Shown one piece after another: positions 17,349 to 25,966 of a DNA stretch of 64,000 nt; the first letter of the stretch is position 1, and the number at the start of each line of letters is the position of its first letter. The stretch comes from JAPULR01 sp965238215. Its GTDB lineage: Bacteria; Chloroflexota; Dehalococcoidia; Lucifugimonadales; GCA-2712585. The stretch lies in contig OZ250180.1 of the NCBI GenBank assembly GCA_965238215.1, positions 1,488,001-1,552,000 on the forward strand, written 5' to 3'. Both the position numbers and the translations under genes were made by a program. The notes beneath the pieces were generated by a model. It saw only the letters and a program-made list of their open reading frames with translations, searched no databases and had not been told where the DNA came from.

Positions 17349-17546
17349 CTAGCCCTCCCCCGGGGAGAAGACGTTGGCCGGTTCGATGTCACCCAGGTCC
17401 AGCCTCCGCAGTGCCGCCACCGTGGCCATAATGTCCTTCACGCTGGCGTAGAGCTCCGCAGTATGGTCCGGGTCGCTGGTGTCCACCCCCTGCAGAGCAG
17501 CCATCTTGAGAAAGGTATCCATGGAGAGTTCCCCTGCTTCCACCAT
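17349..17546 (-). CDS. AtzG/GatC-like amidase small subunit
   Basis: 65 residues, mostly helical, ending in LRRLDLGDIEPANVFSPGEG. The 'EPANVF' tail resembles the C-terminal belt of GatC and of AtzG, which wraps around and stabilises its amidase partner. It sits directly between cupin (2-nt gap) and amidase (3-nt gap), so the two proteins are probably made together and form a complex. The family call rests on context plus the tail motif. Confidence 0.7.
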   Translation of the reverse strand: MVEAGELSMDTFLKMAALQGVDTSDPDHTAELYASVKDIMATVAALRRLDLGDIEPANVFSPGEG

Positions 17547-17548
17547 GA

Positions 17549-17851
17549 CTACTCCTTTATTTCGATGAGGATGTTTCGATGGGCAGTGTCCCCAATGTTT
17601 GTAACTTCATGGGGCTGGTGTTTGTCGGCGTAGGTATGCCGCCCCGCGTATCCGATTGTTTCGTCCGACGTGCCGTCTTCGAACTGGCGCCGCATCCGGC
17701 TTTCGGTGAGACCCACCGTCACGTAGTCCAGCTTATGGGTGTGCCAGTGGCTGGACTCGCCGGGTTCCAGGGCAAGCTCCCAAATCCTAACCCGGTGGTT
17801 CTCGAAGATGACCTTGGTGCCCACCTCTCCCCATTGACGTTCATTGTCCAT
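17549..17851 (-). CDS. Small cupin-domain protein
   Basis: 100 residues of single cupin fold. The metal-binding motif HWHTHKLDYVTVG (His-x-His near residue 36) and the second-motif His in KHQPHEVTNIG are present. Small cupins of this type are lyases, isomerases or ligand sensors; none can be chosen from sequence. It lies between the FAH-type hydrolase (38-nt gap) and the AtzG-like gene (2-nt gap), so it belongs to the amidase operon. The start is the ATG of MDNERQWGEV; an upstream extension is possible but unlike a cupin. Confidence 0.82.
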   Translation of the reverse strand: MDNERQWGEVGTKVIFENHRVRIWELALEPGESSHWHTHKLDYVTVGLTESRMRRQFEDGTSDETIGYAGRHTYADKHQPHEVTNIGDTAHRNILIEIKE

Positions 17852-17889
17852 TGGCGCCCCCTCTTGTTGATGTCGTCTGGACCGGAGGA

Positions 17890-18651
17890 TTAGGCCTCCA
17901 TCCGCACCGGATTGCTCAGCACCCCAACGCCTTCCACTTCCACCTCGCAAACGTCCCCGTCCTTCAATTCGGCGGGCTTGCCGGGAGTACCCGTGAATAT
18001 CATGTCGCCGGGCTCCAGAGTAATGGACTTGCTGACGTGGCTTATGACAGTGGGCAGATCGAAGAGGAACATGGCCGTAGTTTCCGCCTGCACCTCCTCG
18101 CCATTGACTCGGGCGCGAAGCATCATGTCGCTGGGGTCCAGACCCGTTACTATGAAGGGTCCGGCGGGGCTGAAAGTATCGGAAGACTTGGCCCGCCACC
18201 ACTGGCCGTCCTCCCGCTGCCACTGTCGGGCGCTGACGTCGTTGCCGCAGGTGTACCCCAACACGTGGTCCAGGGCCTCCTCCTTTGGCACGTTCTTACA
18301 CCGGTCTTTTATGATTGCCACCACCTCCCCTTCTTCATCCACCCGCCCGCCGAAGGCCTTGGGGATGACGATGGTGTCTCCCGGACCTGCCAGCGACGTG
18401 GTCGTCTTGTAGAAAATAAGAGGTTCCTGGAGAGGCGGCCTATCCCCCAGGTGGCTTCGGTAGTTCAGACCTACTGCCAGGATCTTTCCCGGCACACAGG
18501 GGGCCAGGAGTTTCACCTCATCTAGGGTATGGGTATGGTCCGTGACTTCGTACTCCTCAAAGGGACTGGTAGTTATCTGCTTGATGGTATCCCCTTCGAC
18601 AACGCCGTAGTTGATGTCCCCGTGAGCCAGGTATCTTGCAAAGACCGTCAT
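17890..18651 (-). CDS. Fumarylacetoacetate hydrolase (FAH) family protein
   Basis: 253 residues. N-terminal beta domain, then the catalytic FAH fold with ILAVGLNYRSH, the metal-binding acidic set VDEEGEVVAII, GYTCGNDVSAR and the C-terminal MIFTGTPGK. Members hydrolyse or decarboxylate beta-diketo acids or act as hydratases in aromatic and heterocycle breakdown. As the first gene of the four-gene minus-strand operon with cupin and amidase, it likely handles a ring-cleavage or amide-linked substrate. Confidence 0.9.
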   Translation of the reverse strand: MTVFARYLAHGDINYGVVEGDTIKQITTSPFEEYEVTDHTHTLDEVKLLAPCVPGKILAVGLNYRSHLGDRPPLQEPLIFYKTTTSLAGPGDTIVIPKAFGGRVDEEGEVVAIIKDRCKNVPKEEALDHVLGYTCGNDVSARQWQREDGQWWRAKSSDTFSPAGPFIVTGLDPSDMMLRARVNGEEVQAETTAMFLFDLPTVISHVSKSITLEPGDMIFTGTPGKPAELKDGDVCEVEVEGVGVLSNPVRMEA

Positions 18652-18843
18652 AAATCATCCTCCCGTTAGTGGCTCCCCGTGGAGGCCGGGCCAAACCTAG
18701 GAAGCCGGCGGCTCAGGGGAGCGCTCATCGGTATTCTAGAGCCAACGAAGGAAATAATCCAGCCTTGTTGACGCCAGTACTTGTGTGCGTGTACCGTTGA
18801 TGCGAGCTTGCTGTCCCCGCGTACCGCACGGAAGGCGTTTAAC

Positions 18844-19209
18844 ATGCAAAGAACGACAACATACAAAGAGCAGAGCCGGGTGTTTCTTACCCAGGCGTAC
18901 GAAGAACTCGCCAAGAGCGCCCTTCCACAAGCCTCGGAAAAAGGATGGGGCGCAGCAGCCCAGATGGTCAAGGCCATCGCCCAGCAAAGGGGCTGGCGCC
19001 ACTTCAGCCACCGGGATATCATGCGTGCAGTCGACGCGCTGCGTCGGGAGACCGGCGATTCAGAATTAGCACTCCTATTTGGATCCGCCGGATACCTGCA
19101 CGTGAACTTCTACGAGAACGGGTATACCGGCGATACAATAGAAGACTATCTCCATCAGGTAGAGCGGTTCGTCTGCAAAGCGGAAGGGATCCTGGGCGAA
19201 ACTCCCTGA
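18844..19209 (+). CDS. PaREP1/HEPN-like helical protein
   Basis: 121 residues, all helical. The central ALPQASEKGWGAAAQMVKA and RGWRHFSHRDIM segments resemble PaREP1 family proteins, which are distant HEPN relatives known first from archaea and scattered in bacteria. The biochemical role is unknown. I chose the ATG at 18844 because the upstream in-frame extension is Cys-rich and unlike the family. The gene stands alone between two operons. Confidence 0.6.
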   Translation: MQRTTTYKEQSRVFLTQAYEELAKSALPQASEKGWGAAAQMVKAIAQQRGWRHFSHRDIMRAVDALRRETGDSELALLFGSAGYLHVNFYENGYTGDTIEDYLHQVERFVCKAEGILGETP

Positions 19210-19516
19210 TCCCAATGTTTCCTCGGACAGATTTCTTGGCCGTCGCCACGCTGACCGGCAACCCCATTGACGAAAACCCCCATCCATAATAGTATTTCTT
19301 TGCCCTATGCCTGCTCTCATCTTCATACCCAGCTTAATAGAGGGCTTCACCTGAGGTCGCGCCTGGATGGGCGAGGTGCGTCCTGCAAAGCTCCGTATTC
19401 CCTAGTTCTCCCCTTCAGCAGTTCTTCCCTCGTCCCACGCTTAGGCTCGCGCCACAATCCAGCATTGCCCCTTGACCACTCCCACAATCGAGGTCAACCC
19501 GGACGAGAAGGAAGAG

Positions 19517-20416
19517 ATGAAGGTCCCTACCCACAACTGGAAACTCACGCTCATCGCGCCGATTCTGCTCCTGGCGATGGCGTTCTTATCTGCCTGCGCA
19601 GGCGGCGACGCGGATTCGCCGGAAACTCTATACATCGGCGGCATTCCCGACCAGGAGACTTCCCTGCTAGTGCGCCGCTTCGACGGCTTGGCCGACTATC
19701 TTAGCGACAAGCTGGGCGTGCCCGTTAAATACAAGCCCAGCATCGACTACGCTGCCGTGGTCACCGCCTTCGCTAACGGAGACCTCCATCTCGCCTGGTT
19801 TGGCGCACTCACCGGCGTACAGGCCCGCAAACAGTCTCCTGGCGCCAAGGCCATCGCCCAACGTCCCAGGGATACCGAGTTCGTCTCCGCTTATATCGTC
19901 CAATCCGACCTTCCAGCCCAGGAACTGCAGGACTTGGCCGGCCTGACGTTCACCTTCGGCAGCATCAATTCCACCTCCGGCCACCTCATGCCGCGACACT
20001 ACCTGGTCCAAGCGGGCATCGACCCGGACTCCGACTTCAACGGTCTGCCCAACTTCTCAGGTTCCCACTACACCACCTGGAAGCTGGTAGAGTCCGGCTC
20101 CTTCCAGGCCGGCTCCCTCAGCCAGACCGTTTGGGATAAGTCCGTTTCCGATAACCGAGTCGACGCCTCGAAGGTGCGGCAACTAGCCGTCACGCCGCCC
20201 TATTTCAACTACAACTGGTCGGTGCGGGGAGACTTGGATGAGTCTTTCGGCGAGGGGTTCACCCAAAAACTTCAGGACGCCTTCTTGAACATACACCTAG
20301 ATTCGAGCCAGTCCGACCTCCTCGAAGCCTTCCGAACGGACTCCTTCATTGCTTCCAAGAACCAAAACTACGCCGCCATCGAGTCGGTGGCCAAGTCCCT
20401 GGGAATGGTGGAGTAG
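19517..20416 (+). CDS. phnD: Phosphonate/phosphite-type ABC transporter substrate-binding lipoprotein
   Basis: 299 residues. Lipoprotein signal with lipobox LSAC (Cys about 26), followed by a PhnD/PtxB-like domain: LYIGGIPDQE, YLSDKLGVPVKYKPSIDYAAVVTAF, and WFGALTGVQA. The Tyr and Ser/Thr positions of the oxyanion site (SINSTSGHLMP) are present. It could bind phosphonate, phosphite or another oxyanion. It is followed at once by the ATPase and two permeases. SD GAGAAGGAAGAG. Confidence 0.88.
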   Translation: MKVPTHNWKLTLIAPILLLAMAFLSACAGGDADSPETLYIGGIPDQETSLLVRRFDGLADYLSDKLGVPVKYKPSIDYAAVVTAFANGDLHLAWFGALTGVQARKQSPGAKAIAQRPRDTEFVSAYIVQSDLPAQELQDLAGLTFTFGSINSTSGHLMPRHYLVQAGIDPDSDFNGLPNFSGSHYTTWKLVESGSFQAGSLSQTVWDKSVSDNRVDASKVRQLAVTPPYFNYNWSVRGDLDESFGEGFTQKLQDAFLNIHLDSSQSDLLEAFRTDSFIASKNQNYAAIESVAKSLGMVE

Positions 20417-20417
20417 C

Positions 20418-21188
20418 ATGACGCGCAACGGCCAGAGTCCTTTTCCCATAGTCCAACTGGAAGGTGTGTCCAAGCGGTACAACGGTGAAGCCGCCCTCTC
20501 GTCCCTTTCCTTGGAGATTCAAGAGGGCGAACGGGTGGCGGTGCTGGGGCCCAGCGGCAGCGGGAAGACCACCCTGCTTCATCTCATCGCCGGCATGGAT
20601 CAGCCCAACGAAGGTCGGGTGTTGCTGGCCGGGCAGCCCCTTTCAACCATGAGCGCCGGCCCCAAGCTGGCCAAACTGGTGGGAATGATGCACCAGCAGC
20701 TGGACCTGGTGCCCCATCTCTCCGTGGTGCACAATGTGCAGGCCGGACGGCTCGGTCGATGGAGCCTGTGGAAGTCCCTCGTATCCCTGGTCTCCCTTCG
20801 CGAGCGGGAGATGGTGCTGAAGGCACTGGAGCGGGTGGGAATTCCCGAGAAGCTGCACGAAAGGACATCCCACCTCTCCGGCGGTGAGCAGCAGCGAGTG
20901 GCCATGGCCCGGCTGCTGGCCCAGCAATCTAGAGTCGTGCTGGCGGACGAGCCTGTGGCTTCCCTGGACCCGGCCCGCGCCGAGGACCTGATGAATCTAC
21001 TAGTGTCCATCGTTACTGAGACCAACAAGACCCTCATTGCCAGCGTTCATTCCACCCATCTGACACGAAAATACTTCTCCCGCGCCATCGGTCTCCGAAA
21101 GGGGACCCTGGAGTTCGACCTGCCCGTGGAGCATCTGACGGATGCGGCCCTCAACCGCCTCTACAACCTCGCCTCAATCCGTCCGTAA
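20418..21188 (+). CDS. phnC: Phosphonate-type ABC transporter ATP-binding protein
   Basis: 256 residues with Walker A GPSGSGKTT, Q-loop MMHQQLDLVPHLSVVHN, signature LSGGEQQR, Walker B VVLADEPVASLDP and a switch His in ASVHSTHL. The PhnC family usually has an ASVHQ... switch block, which fits. ATG lies 1 nt after the SBP stop codon, and the end overlaps the first permease by 47 nt. Confidence 0.9.
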   Translation: MTRNGQSPFPIVQLEGVSKRYNGEAALSSLSLEIQEGERVAVLGPSGSGKTTLLHLIAGMDQPNEGRVLLAGQPLSTMSAGPKLAKLVGMMHQQLDLVPHLSVVHNVQAGRLGRWSLWKSLVSLVSLREREMVLKALERVGIPEKLHERTSHLSGGEQQRVAMARLLAQQSRVVLADEPVASLDPARAEDLMNLLVSIVTETNKTLIASVHSTHLTRKYFSRAIGLRKGTLEFDLPVEHLTDAALNRLYNLASIRP

Positions 21189-21978
21189 CCGGGGCGGCGA
21201 ATTCTTCCGGGGGCGGGGCTTCCTAACCCTGCTCCTGGGGGTTGCCTTCCTGTGGAGCCTTACCTCTCTTGAGTGGGGAAGCTCTCCGGTGCACCCGGGC
21301 GGGCTGGCATCCATCGGCCATTTCTTCCAAGCCGCCATACGCCCGGATCTGTCCGGCGAATTCCTCGCCCTCGCCCTCAGTTCCGCTTGGAAAACCATCG
21401 CCTACGCCGTAGCGGGAATCTGTCTGGCCGTGGCCCTGGGTCTGCCACTGGGCATCCTTGCATCCGGCGTTCTGGCCCGCCGCTCACGCGCGAAAATTCC
21501 CGGCGTTGCCGGGTTCCGGTTTCTCCTCGGCGCCATGCGCGCCGTTCACGAACTGATATGGGCCTGGTTCTTCGTTGCCGCCATAGGCCTCTCCCCGGCA
21601 GCGGCCGTTCTGGCCCTAGCCATCCCCTACGCCGGAATCCTCGGTCGAATCTACGCCGACATCCTCAACGACGTTCCATCCACCCCCCTCCGTGCCCTCC
21701 GTGCCTCCGGCGCATCCGAATCCAAGGTCCTTCTCTATGGACGTCTGCCCATGGCCCTGCCGGATATGCTCAGCTACACCTTCTATCGCTTCGAATGCGC
21801 CATCCGATCCGCCGCCATTATGGGCTTCGTTGGCGTTGGGGGGCTGGGTATGCAGATTCAGTTATCCCTGTTGGACCTCTACTTTAACGAGGTCTGGACG
21901 CTGCTTTTCACGATGGTGGGGCTGGTGCTGGTGGTTGACCTCTGGAGTTCCTGGGTCAGGAGGTATCTTACGTCGTGA
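21142..21978 (+). CDS. phnE: Phosphonate-type ABC transporter permease, subunit 1
   Basis: 278 residues, about six TM helices. The EAA-loop-like segment LRASGASESKVLLYGRLPMALPDMLSY is characteristic of PhnE. The first 30 residues lie in the overlap with phnC and may not be translated; an internal start would give a shorter protein, but no better SD is evident. It is followed by a second, divergent PhnE (4-nt overlap), so the transporter uses a heterodimeric membrane domain. Confidence 0.87.
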   Translation: MRPSTASTTSPQSVRNRGGEFFRGRGFLTLLLGVAFLWSLTSLEWGSSPVHPGGLASIGHFFQAAIRPDLSGEFLALALSSAWKTIAYAVAGICLAVALGLPLGILASGVLARRSRAKIPGVAGFRFLLGAMRAVHELIWAWFFVAAIGLSPAAAVLALAIPYAGILGRIYADILNDVPSTPLRALRASGASESKVLLYGRLPMALPDMLSYTFYRFECAIRSAAIMGFVGVGGLGMQIQLSLLDLYFNEVWTLLFTMVGLVLVVDLWSSWVRRYLTS

Positions 21979-22841
21979 ACTTGCAGAGGGACACGACAGC
22001 CGGCCGAGGGATCCGACTCAACCCGCTGTGGGCGTCTCTGGCTGCTTTCTCCGTCCTGGCCTGCGCCTCCTGGGCCTATCTGCTTCTCGACGCCTACGGC
22101 GGCTTCCGGGAGATGTTTCAGGCCGAAACGTGGCGGCAGGCCGGGGCTTTTCTGGGGCGGTTGGCGGGTCTGGGAAGCGAAGGAACGCCAGCCTTCCTCC
22201 AGTGGGACAAGTGGAAGGAAGCGGGTGGGCAGGCCTACGACACCCTGGCCATGAGCGTGTTGGCCATGGCCATAGCGGGCGTTGGCGCGCTGCTGACCTT
22301 CCTGCCCGCCGCTCGCAACGTGGCAACGGGCGAACTAGCTTCCTCCGCCTCGCTGCCGCCAAGGGCGCTCTACTATATGCTGCGGGCGCTCTTCATCTTC
22401 AGCCGGGGCATACCGGAGCTCATAATCGCCATGATAGTCGTCTTCGCCTTCAGCCCTGGCATCCTGGCCGGCGCTCTAGCCCTCGGCATCCACAACTACG
22501 GCATCCTCGGCAAGCTCTCCGCCGAGGTGGTGGAAGACCTGGATCCCCGGTCGGCCCGCGCCCTGCGGACATCCGGCTCCAGCGTCTTCCAGATGCTTGC
22601 TTACGGCATTCTGCCCCAAGCGCTGCCCCAGTTCCTCACCTACCTCCTGTACCGATGGGAAGTGGTCATCCGAACCACCGTGGTTGTCGGGCTCGTCAGC
22701 GCCGGAGGGCTAGGACGGGAGTTTCTGCTTGATATGAGCCTGTTCCGCTACACCGACGTTGGGCTGCTGCTGATATGGTATCTGCTGCTGGTGATCTTCG
22801 TAGACCTGACCACCATGTTCCTGCGTCGCCTCGCCCGTTAG
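21975..22841 (+). CDS. phnE: Phosphonate-type ABC transporter permease, subunit 2
   Basis: 288 residues with an N-terminal TM, an extracytoplasmic stretch (about 45-90), then the transport core with RALRTSGSSVFQMLAYGILPQALPQF. Paired PhnE1/PhnE2 permeases occur in several phosphonate and phosphite importers. The 4-nt overlap (GTGA) with the upstream permease indicates coupling; the start codon is GTG. It converges with the ETF fusion gene, overlapping tail to tail by 4 nt. Confidence 0.87.
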   Translation: MNLQRDTTAGRGIRLNPLWASLAAFSVLACASWAYLLLDAYGGFREMFQAETWRQAGAFLGRLAGLGSEGTPAFLQWDKWKEAGGQAYDTLAMSVLAMAIAGVGALLTFLPAARNVATGELASSASLPPRALYYMLRALFIFSRGIPELIIAMIVVFAFSPGILAGALALGIHNYGILGKLSAEVVEDLDPRSARALRTSGSSVFQMLAYGILPQALPQFLTYLLYRWEVVIRTTVVVGLVSAGGLGREFLLDMSLFRYTDVGLLLIWYLLLVIFVDLTTMFLRRLAR

Positions 22842-24658
22842 TCCTCCCGGGCCAGCGCCTCAACAAGGGCCGGCAGGTATTCCTCCCACGAACCGACGAT
22901 GCCGAAGTCGGCGGCCTGAAAGATTGGATGCCGCCGGTTGGTGTTTATGCCCACTACCGTACCCGCCTTCTGGATTCCAACAATATGATTGAAGTCGCCC
23001 CGAAGGCCAACGGCTATGTAGAGCCTGGGCGCTATGGCCCGACCCGTGAGACCCACCTGCAGCTGTTTCGGCAGCCAGCCAGCGTCAGTGACGCTGCGAC
23101 TGGCCGCTAGCGACGCGCCCAAACGTCCCGCCAACTCTCGAATCTTGGGCAGCGCCTCCGGGCCGCCGATGCCCATGCCCACACCGATGACAACCTGCGC
23201 CCGCTCCAACTCCAACCCGCTGGCGTCCTCCTCCACCCGGCTTTCCAGCAGGCGCAGCGGATCAGGCCCTTCATCGCAGTAAGGAGGGGATTCCAATGTA
23301 ACTACGGGGTCGTCCTCAGGCGCGACGGGAGTGAGAAGGCCCGGACGCAGGGTCACGAGGTAGGGCTTGACCTTGGAGAGGATGGGCGCAACCACGTTGC
23401 CGCCCAAGGCCGGCTTCAACTGCACCAGCCGTCCTTCCTCGTCCAACTCCAGGTCTATGCAATCTCCCGTTAGGCCGAGGGAGAGGCGGGCGGCAACCCG
23501 AGAGGCCAGGTCTCGGCCATTAGCAGTGGAGGAGAACAGCACAGCGTAAGGTTTTCTTTCCCTTATGACCCGATCGAGGGTCGAAGCAGTCAGCGGGCTA
23601 GTTGGGTGACGATAGTCGGGGGCAGCTAAGTCTAGAACATAGTCGGCGCCGTAACGGGCCAGCTTCACAATATCATCCGTGTCGAAGTCCTCCACCAGTA
23701 CGGCGACAACTTCACCACGCATCTCTTCAGCAAGCCCCCGAGCCTTGCCCAGATTCTCCAGAGTCGCCCGGCGAAGTCCGTCCGACGACCTCTCCGCCAC
23801 CACCCAGAGGGTGTTCCCCTGTCCTCCGGGGTATCTCTGCCACTGGGATTGCGACGGCGCGTCTTCTTCGACAACGTCGGGACGGTTTCGGAGACCTTCC
23901 ACGACCGCCTGGGCCGCTGCCTCTGGGTTGGCATCTTCAATGACCACGCCCAAGCGCTGGGGTTCGAGGAGACGTATGTCCGCCACCCAAGTGGGAGAAC
24001 CCTCCGCACCAAAGATGGACATATCCTTCGAAAGCTGGCCGGCACCTATCTCCTCAACCGGCCGCTTTCTTGCTTCCATCAGCAGACGGCGGCGAGCGTA
24101 CCGCTCCTCGCTCAGACCCTCCGTGGCTGTCACCAGGGCGGGCAGGGACATCTCCAGAATCTCATGTCCTTCTTCCGTCTCCCGCTCGACTACCACGCTG
24201 TTCGACTCGGCCTGGTATTCCAAACGTCGAGCACGGCTGACGTGAGGGATGCCCAGGATTTCCGCCAGCTCCGGCCCGACCTGTCCGGTCTCGGCGTCGG
24301 TGCTGTTTCTGCCGCACATGATGAGATCGAAGCCCCGGTCTTTCAGCGCCAGGGCCAGGGTGCGTGAGGTGGCCAGGGTATCGGAGCCTGCCATGACCGG
24401 GTCTGAGATTATGACGGCGTGGTCTGCGCCCACTGCGAGGGCGTGGGCCAGCGCCTCTTTGGCTTGGGGCGGCCCCATGGTGATAGCCGTCACCTCCCCA
24501 CCGAACTCTTCCTTCAACTCAATGGCCCGCCCTAGTGCGATGAGGTCAAAGACGTTCATCTCCAGGGGAACTCCGTCACGAAGGATGGTCTTCTTCTCGT
24601 AGTCAAACTCGATGCGGGAGAGGGTGGGCACCTGCTTGATGCAAACGGCTATCTTCAT
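22838..24658 (-). CDS. Electron transfer flavoprotein, fused beta-alpha chain
   Basis: 606 residues in one chain. Residues 1-255 are EtfB-like (MKIAVCIKQVP, LIALGRAIELKEE, CGRNSTDAETGQVGPELAE). Residues about 290-606 are EtfA-like with a C-terminal FAD domain (VIGVGMGIGGPEALPKIREL, ASRSVTDAGWLPKQLQVGLTG, GDFNHIVGIQKAGTVVGINTN). ETF carries electrons from acyl-CoA and related dehydrogenases to the quinone pool and is normally two polypeptides. No dehydrogenase or ETF-quinone reductase gene is adjacent. The frame is continuous, so it is a true fusion rather than overlapping genes. Confidence 0.9.
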   Translation of the reverse strand: MKIAVCIKQVPTLSRIEFDYEKKTILRDGVPLEMNVFDLIALGRAIELKEEFGGEVTAITMGPPQAKEALAHALAVGADHAVIISDPVMAGSDTLATSRTLALALKDRGFDLIMCGRNSTDAETGQVGPELAEILGIPHVSRARRLEYQAESNSVVVERETEEGHEILEMSLPALVTATEGLSEERYARRRLLMEARKRPVEEIGAGQLSKDMSIFGAEGSPTWVADIRLLEPQRLGVVIEDANPEAAAQAVVEGLRNRPDVVEEDAPSQSQWQRYPGGQGNTLWVVAERSSDGLRRATLENLGKARGLAEEMRGEVVAVLVEDFDTDDIVKLARYGADYVLDLAAPDYRHPTSPLTASTLDRVIRERKPYAVLFSSTANGRDLASRVAARLSLGLTGDCIDLELDEEGRLVQLKPALGGNVVAPILSKVKPYLVTLRPGLLTPVAPEDDPVVTLESPPYCDEGPDPLRLLESRVEEDASGLELERAQVVIGVGMGIGGPEALPKIRELAGRLGASLAASRSVTDAGWLPKQLQVGLTGRAIAPRLYIAVGLRGDFNHIVGIQKAGTVVGINTNRRHPIFQAADFGIVGSWEEYLPALVEALARED

Positions 24659-24712
24659 TACGCGTCCTTCTGTTCGTCTCAGCCCAGCGGCCTATGCTGC
24701 CGCTATTGTACC

Positions 24713-25966
24713 CTAAGGCACACGCATGCTCAGTATTCCCGCTACCGGCGCGATTCTTAGCAGCAGGTCGTCCCCCTCGCGGGGCCTCCCACGACCGTCC
24801 AGGTTATTGGTAAGGAAATAGAGATACCCGTCCGGCCCCAGGACCACGTCGCGAATTCGCCCTTGCTGTCGGACGAACAGAGAGTCCTGCTCCTGTACTT
24901 GCACGAACTCCTCCGGGCGGAATTCTACCCAAACAATGCGCTGTCCCCGAAGGGCGGCGAAGAGCAGACGTCCCTTCCAGTAGGGCGGCATCACGTCCCC
25001 GTCGTAGAAGACGGCGCCCGACGGCGCCCACGTCTCGATACCACTATGAAGGACCGGCGGTATGAACCCTTCGCCGGTCTCATCGCCCCCAACCTCCGGC
25101 CAGCCGTAATTGCCGCCTGCAACGATGAGATTCACCTCGTCGTTGCCCACGGGCCCGTGCTCCGTCGCGAAGAGCGCTCCCGTTTCCGGATGCCACGCCA
25201 GCCCTTGGGGGTTGCGGTGTCCGTAGGAATAGACAAGGGACCCGGGGAAGGGATTGTCTGTGGGAATCGTCCCGTCGCCGTTTATTCTTAGAATCTTCCC
25301 AGCCAAAGACCTCATGTCCTGGGCCAGCGGGCTGGAGGCCGCGTCTCCGGTCGTGACGTATAGCTTCCCGTCGGGTCCGAACTTAAGGCGGCCTCCGTTG
25401 TGGATACGATTGCCGGGAATCCCGTCCAGGATAACCGCAGGATTCCCTGCCGTCTGTCCAGCATCTTGCCATCGCACCACCCGGTTCGCAAGACTGCCGT
25501 TGCTTTCCTTATAGGTATAGTAGACGTAGAAGTAGCCGTTGACGGAAAAGTTCGGGTCAACGGCCACCCCCAACAGCCCTCCCTCTCCCTCCGGGGCCAC
25601 CTCCTCGATGGTGAGATAAGGCGAATCCTGTAGTTCGCCCTCGACGACGACGCGGATGTTGCCCTCCTTCTCCGTGATGAAGATCCGGCCGTCGGGGACG
25701 AATGCAAAAGCCCAGGGCGCCTTTAGTTCCTTGGCCACCAGCTCCGCCACCGCCTGCACGCCCTGCTCGTCGGAAGGCGACGTAGGCCGTGGGGCGACCG
25801 GCGATGGCGGCGCGGCGGGCTGCATTGTCCCCGGAGAGGGCTGGGGCGTCGACGTCGGTGTGTCCGGTCTGGCGCACCCAAGGATCACGCCCAATAGGAC
25901 CGCGGCAGCCACGCCTGCTAGCAAATGACGAACGCCTGACATCACTCTAGTCTCTCCACCGGTCAC
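24713..25966 (-). CDS. PQQ-type glucose/sorbosone dehydrogenase-like lipoprotein
   Basis: About 417 residues. Lipoprotein signal with lipobox ILGC, a Pro/Thr-rich linker, then a six-bladed beta-propeller: PWAFAFVPDGRIFITEKEGNIRV, GEGGLLGVAVDPNF, HNGGRLKFGPDGKLYVTTGD, YSYGHRNPQGLAWHP and NYGWPEVGGD. These match the soluble aldose sugar dehydrogenase (Asd/GDH-B) family, which use PQQ and calcium in the periplasm. The GTG start overlaps the mutS2 stop by 4 nt; an ATG 24 nt downstream is the alternative. Confidence 0.87.
   Translation of the reverse strand: MTGGETRVMSGVRHLLAGVAAAVLLGVILGCARPDTPTSTPQPSPGTMQPAAPPSPVAPRPTSPSDEQGVQAVAELVAKELKAPWAFAFVPDGRIFITEKEGNIRVVVEGELQDSPYLTIEEVAPEGEGGLLGVAVDPNFSVNGYFYVYYTYKESNGSLANRVVRWQDAGQTAGNPAVILDGIPGNRIHNGGRLKFGPDGKLYVTTGDAASSPLAQDMRSLAGKILRINGDGTIPTDNPFPGSLVYSYGHRNPQGLAWHPETGALFATEHGPVGNDEVNLIVAGGNYGWPEVGGDETGEGFIPPVLHSGIETWAPSGAVFYDGDVMPPYWKGRLLFAALRGQRIVWVEFRPEEFVQVQEQDSLFVRQQGRIRDVVLGPDGYLYFLTNNLDGRGRPREGDDLLLRIAPVAGILSMRVP

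Noticed and set aside
21692..22732. 346-codon plus-strand frame overlapping both permeases
   Set aside because: Arg/Pro/Ser-rich out-of-frame shadow of the two phnE genes.
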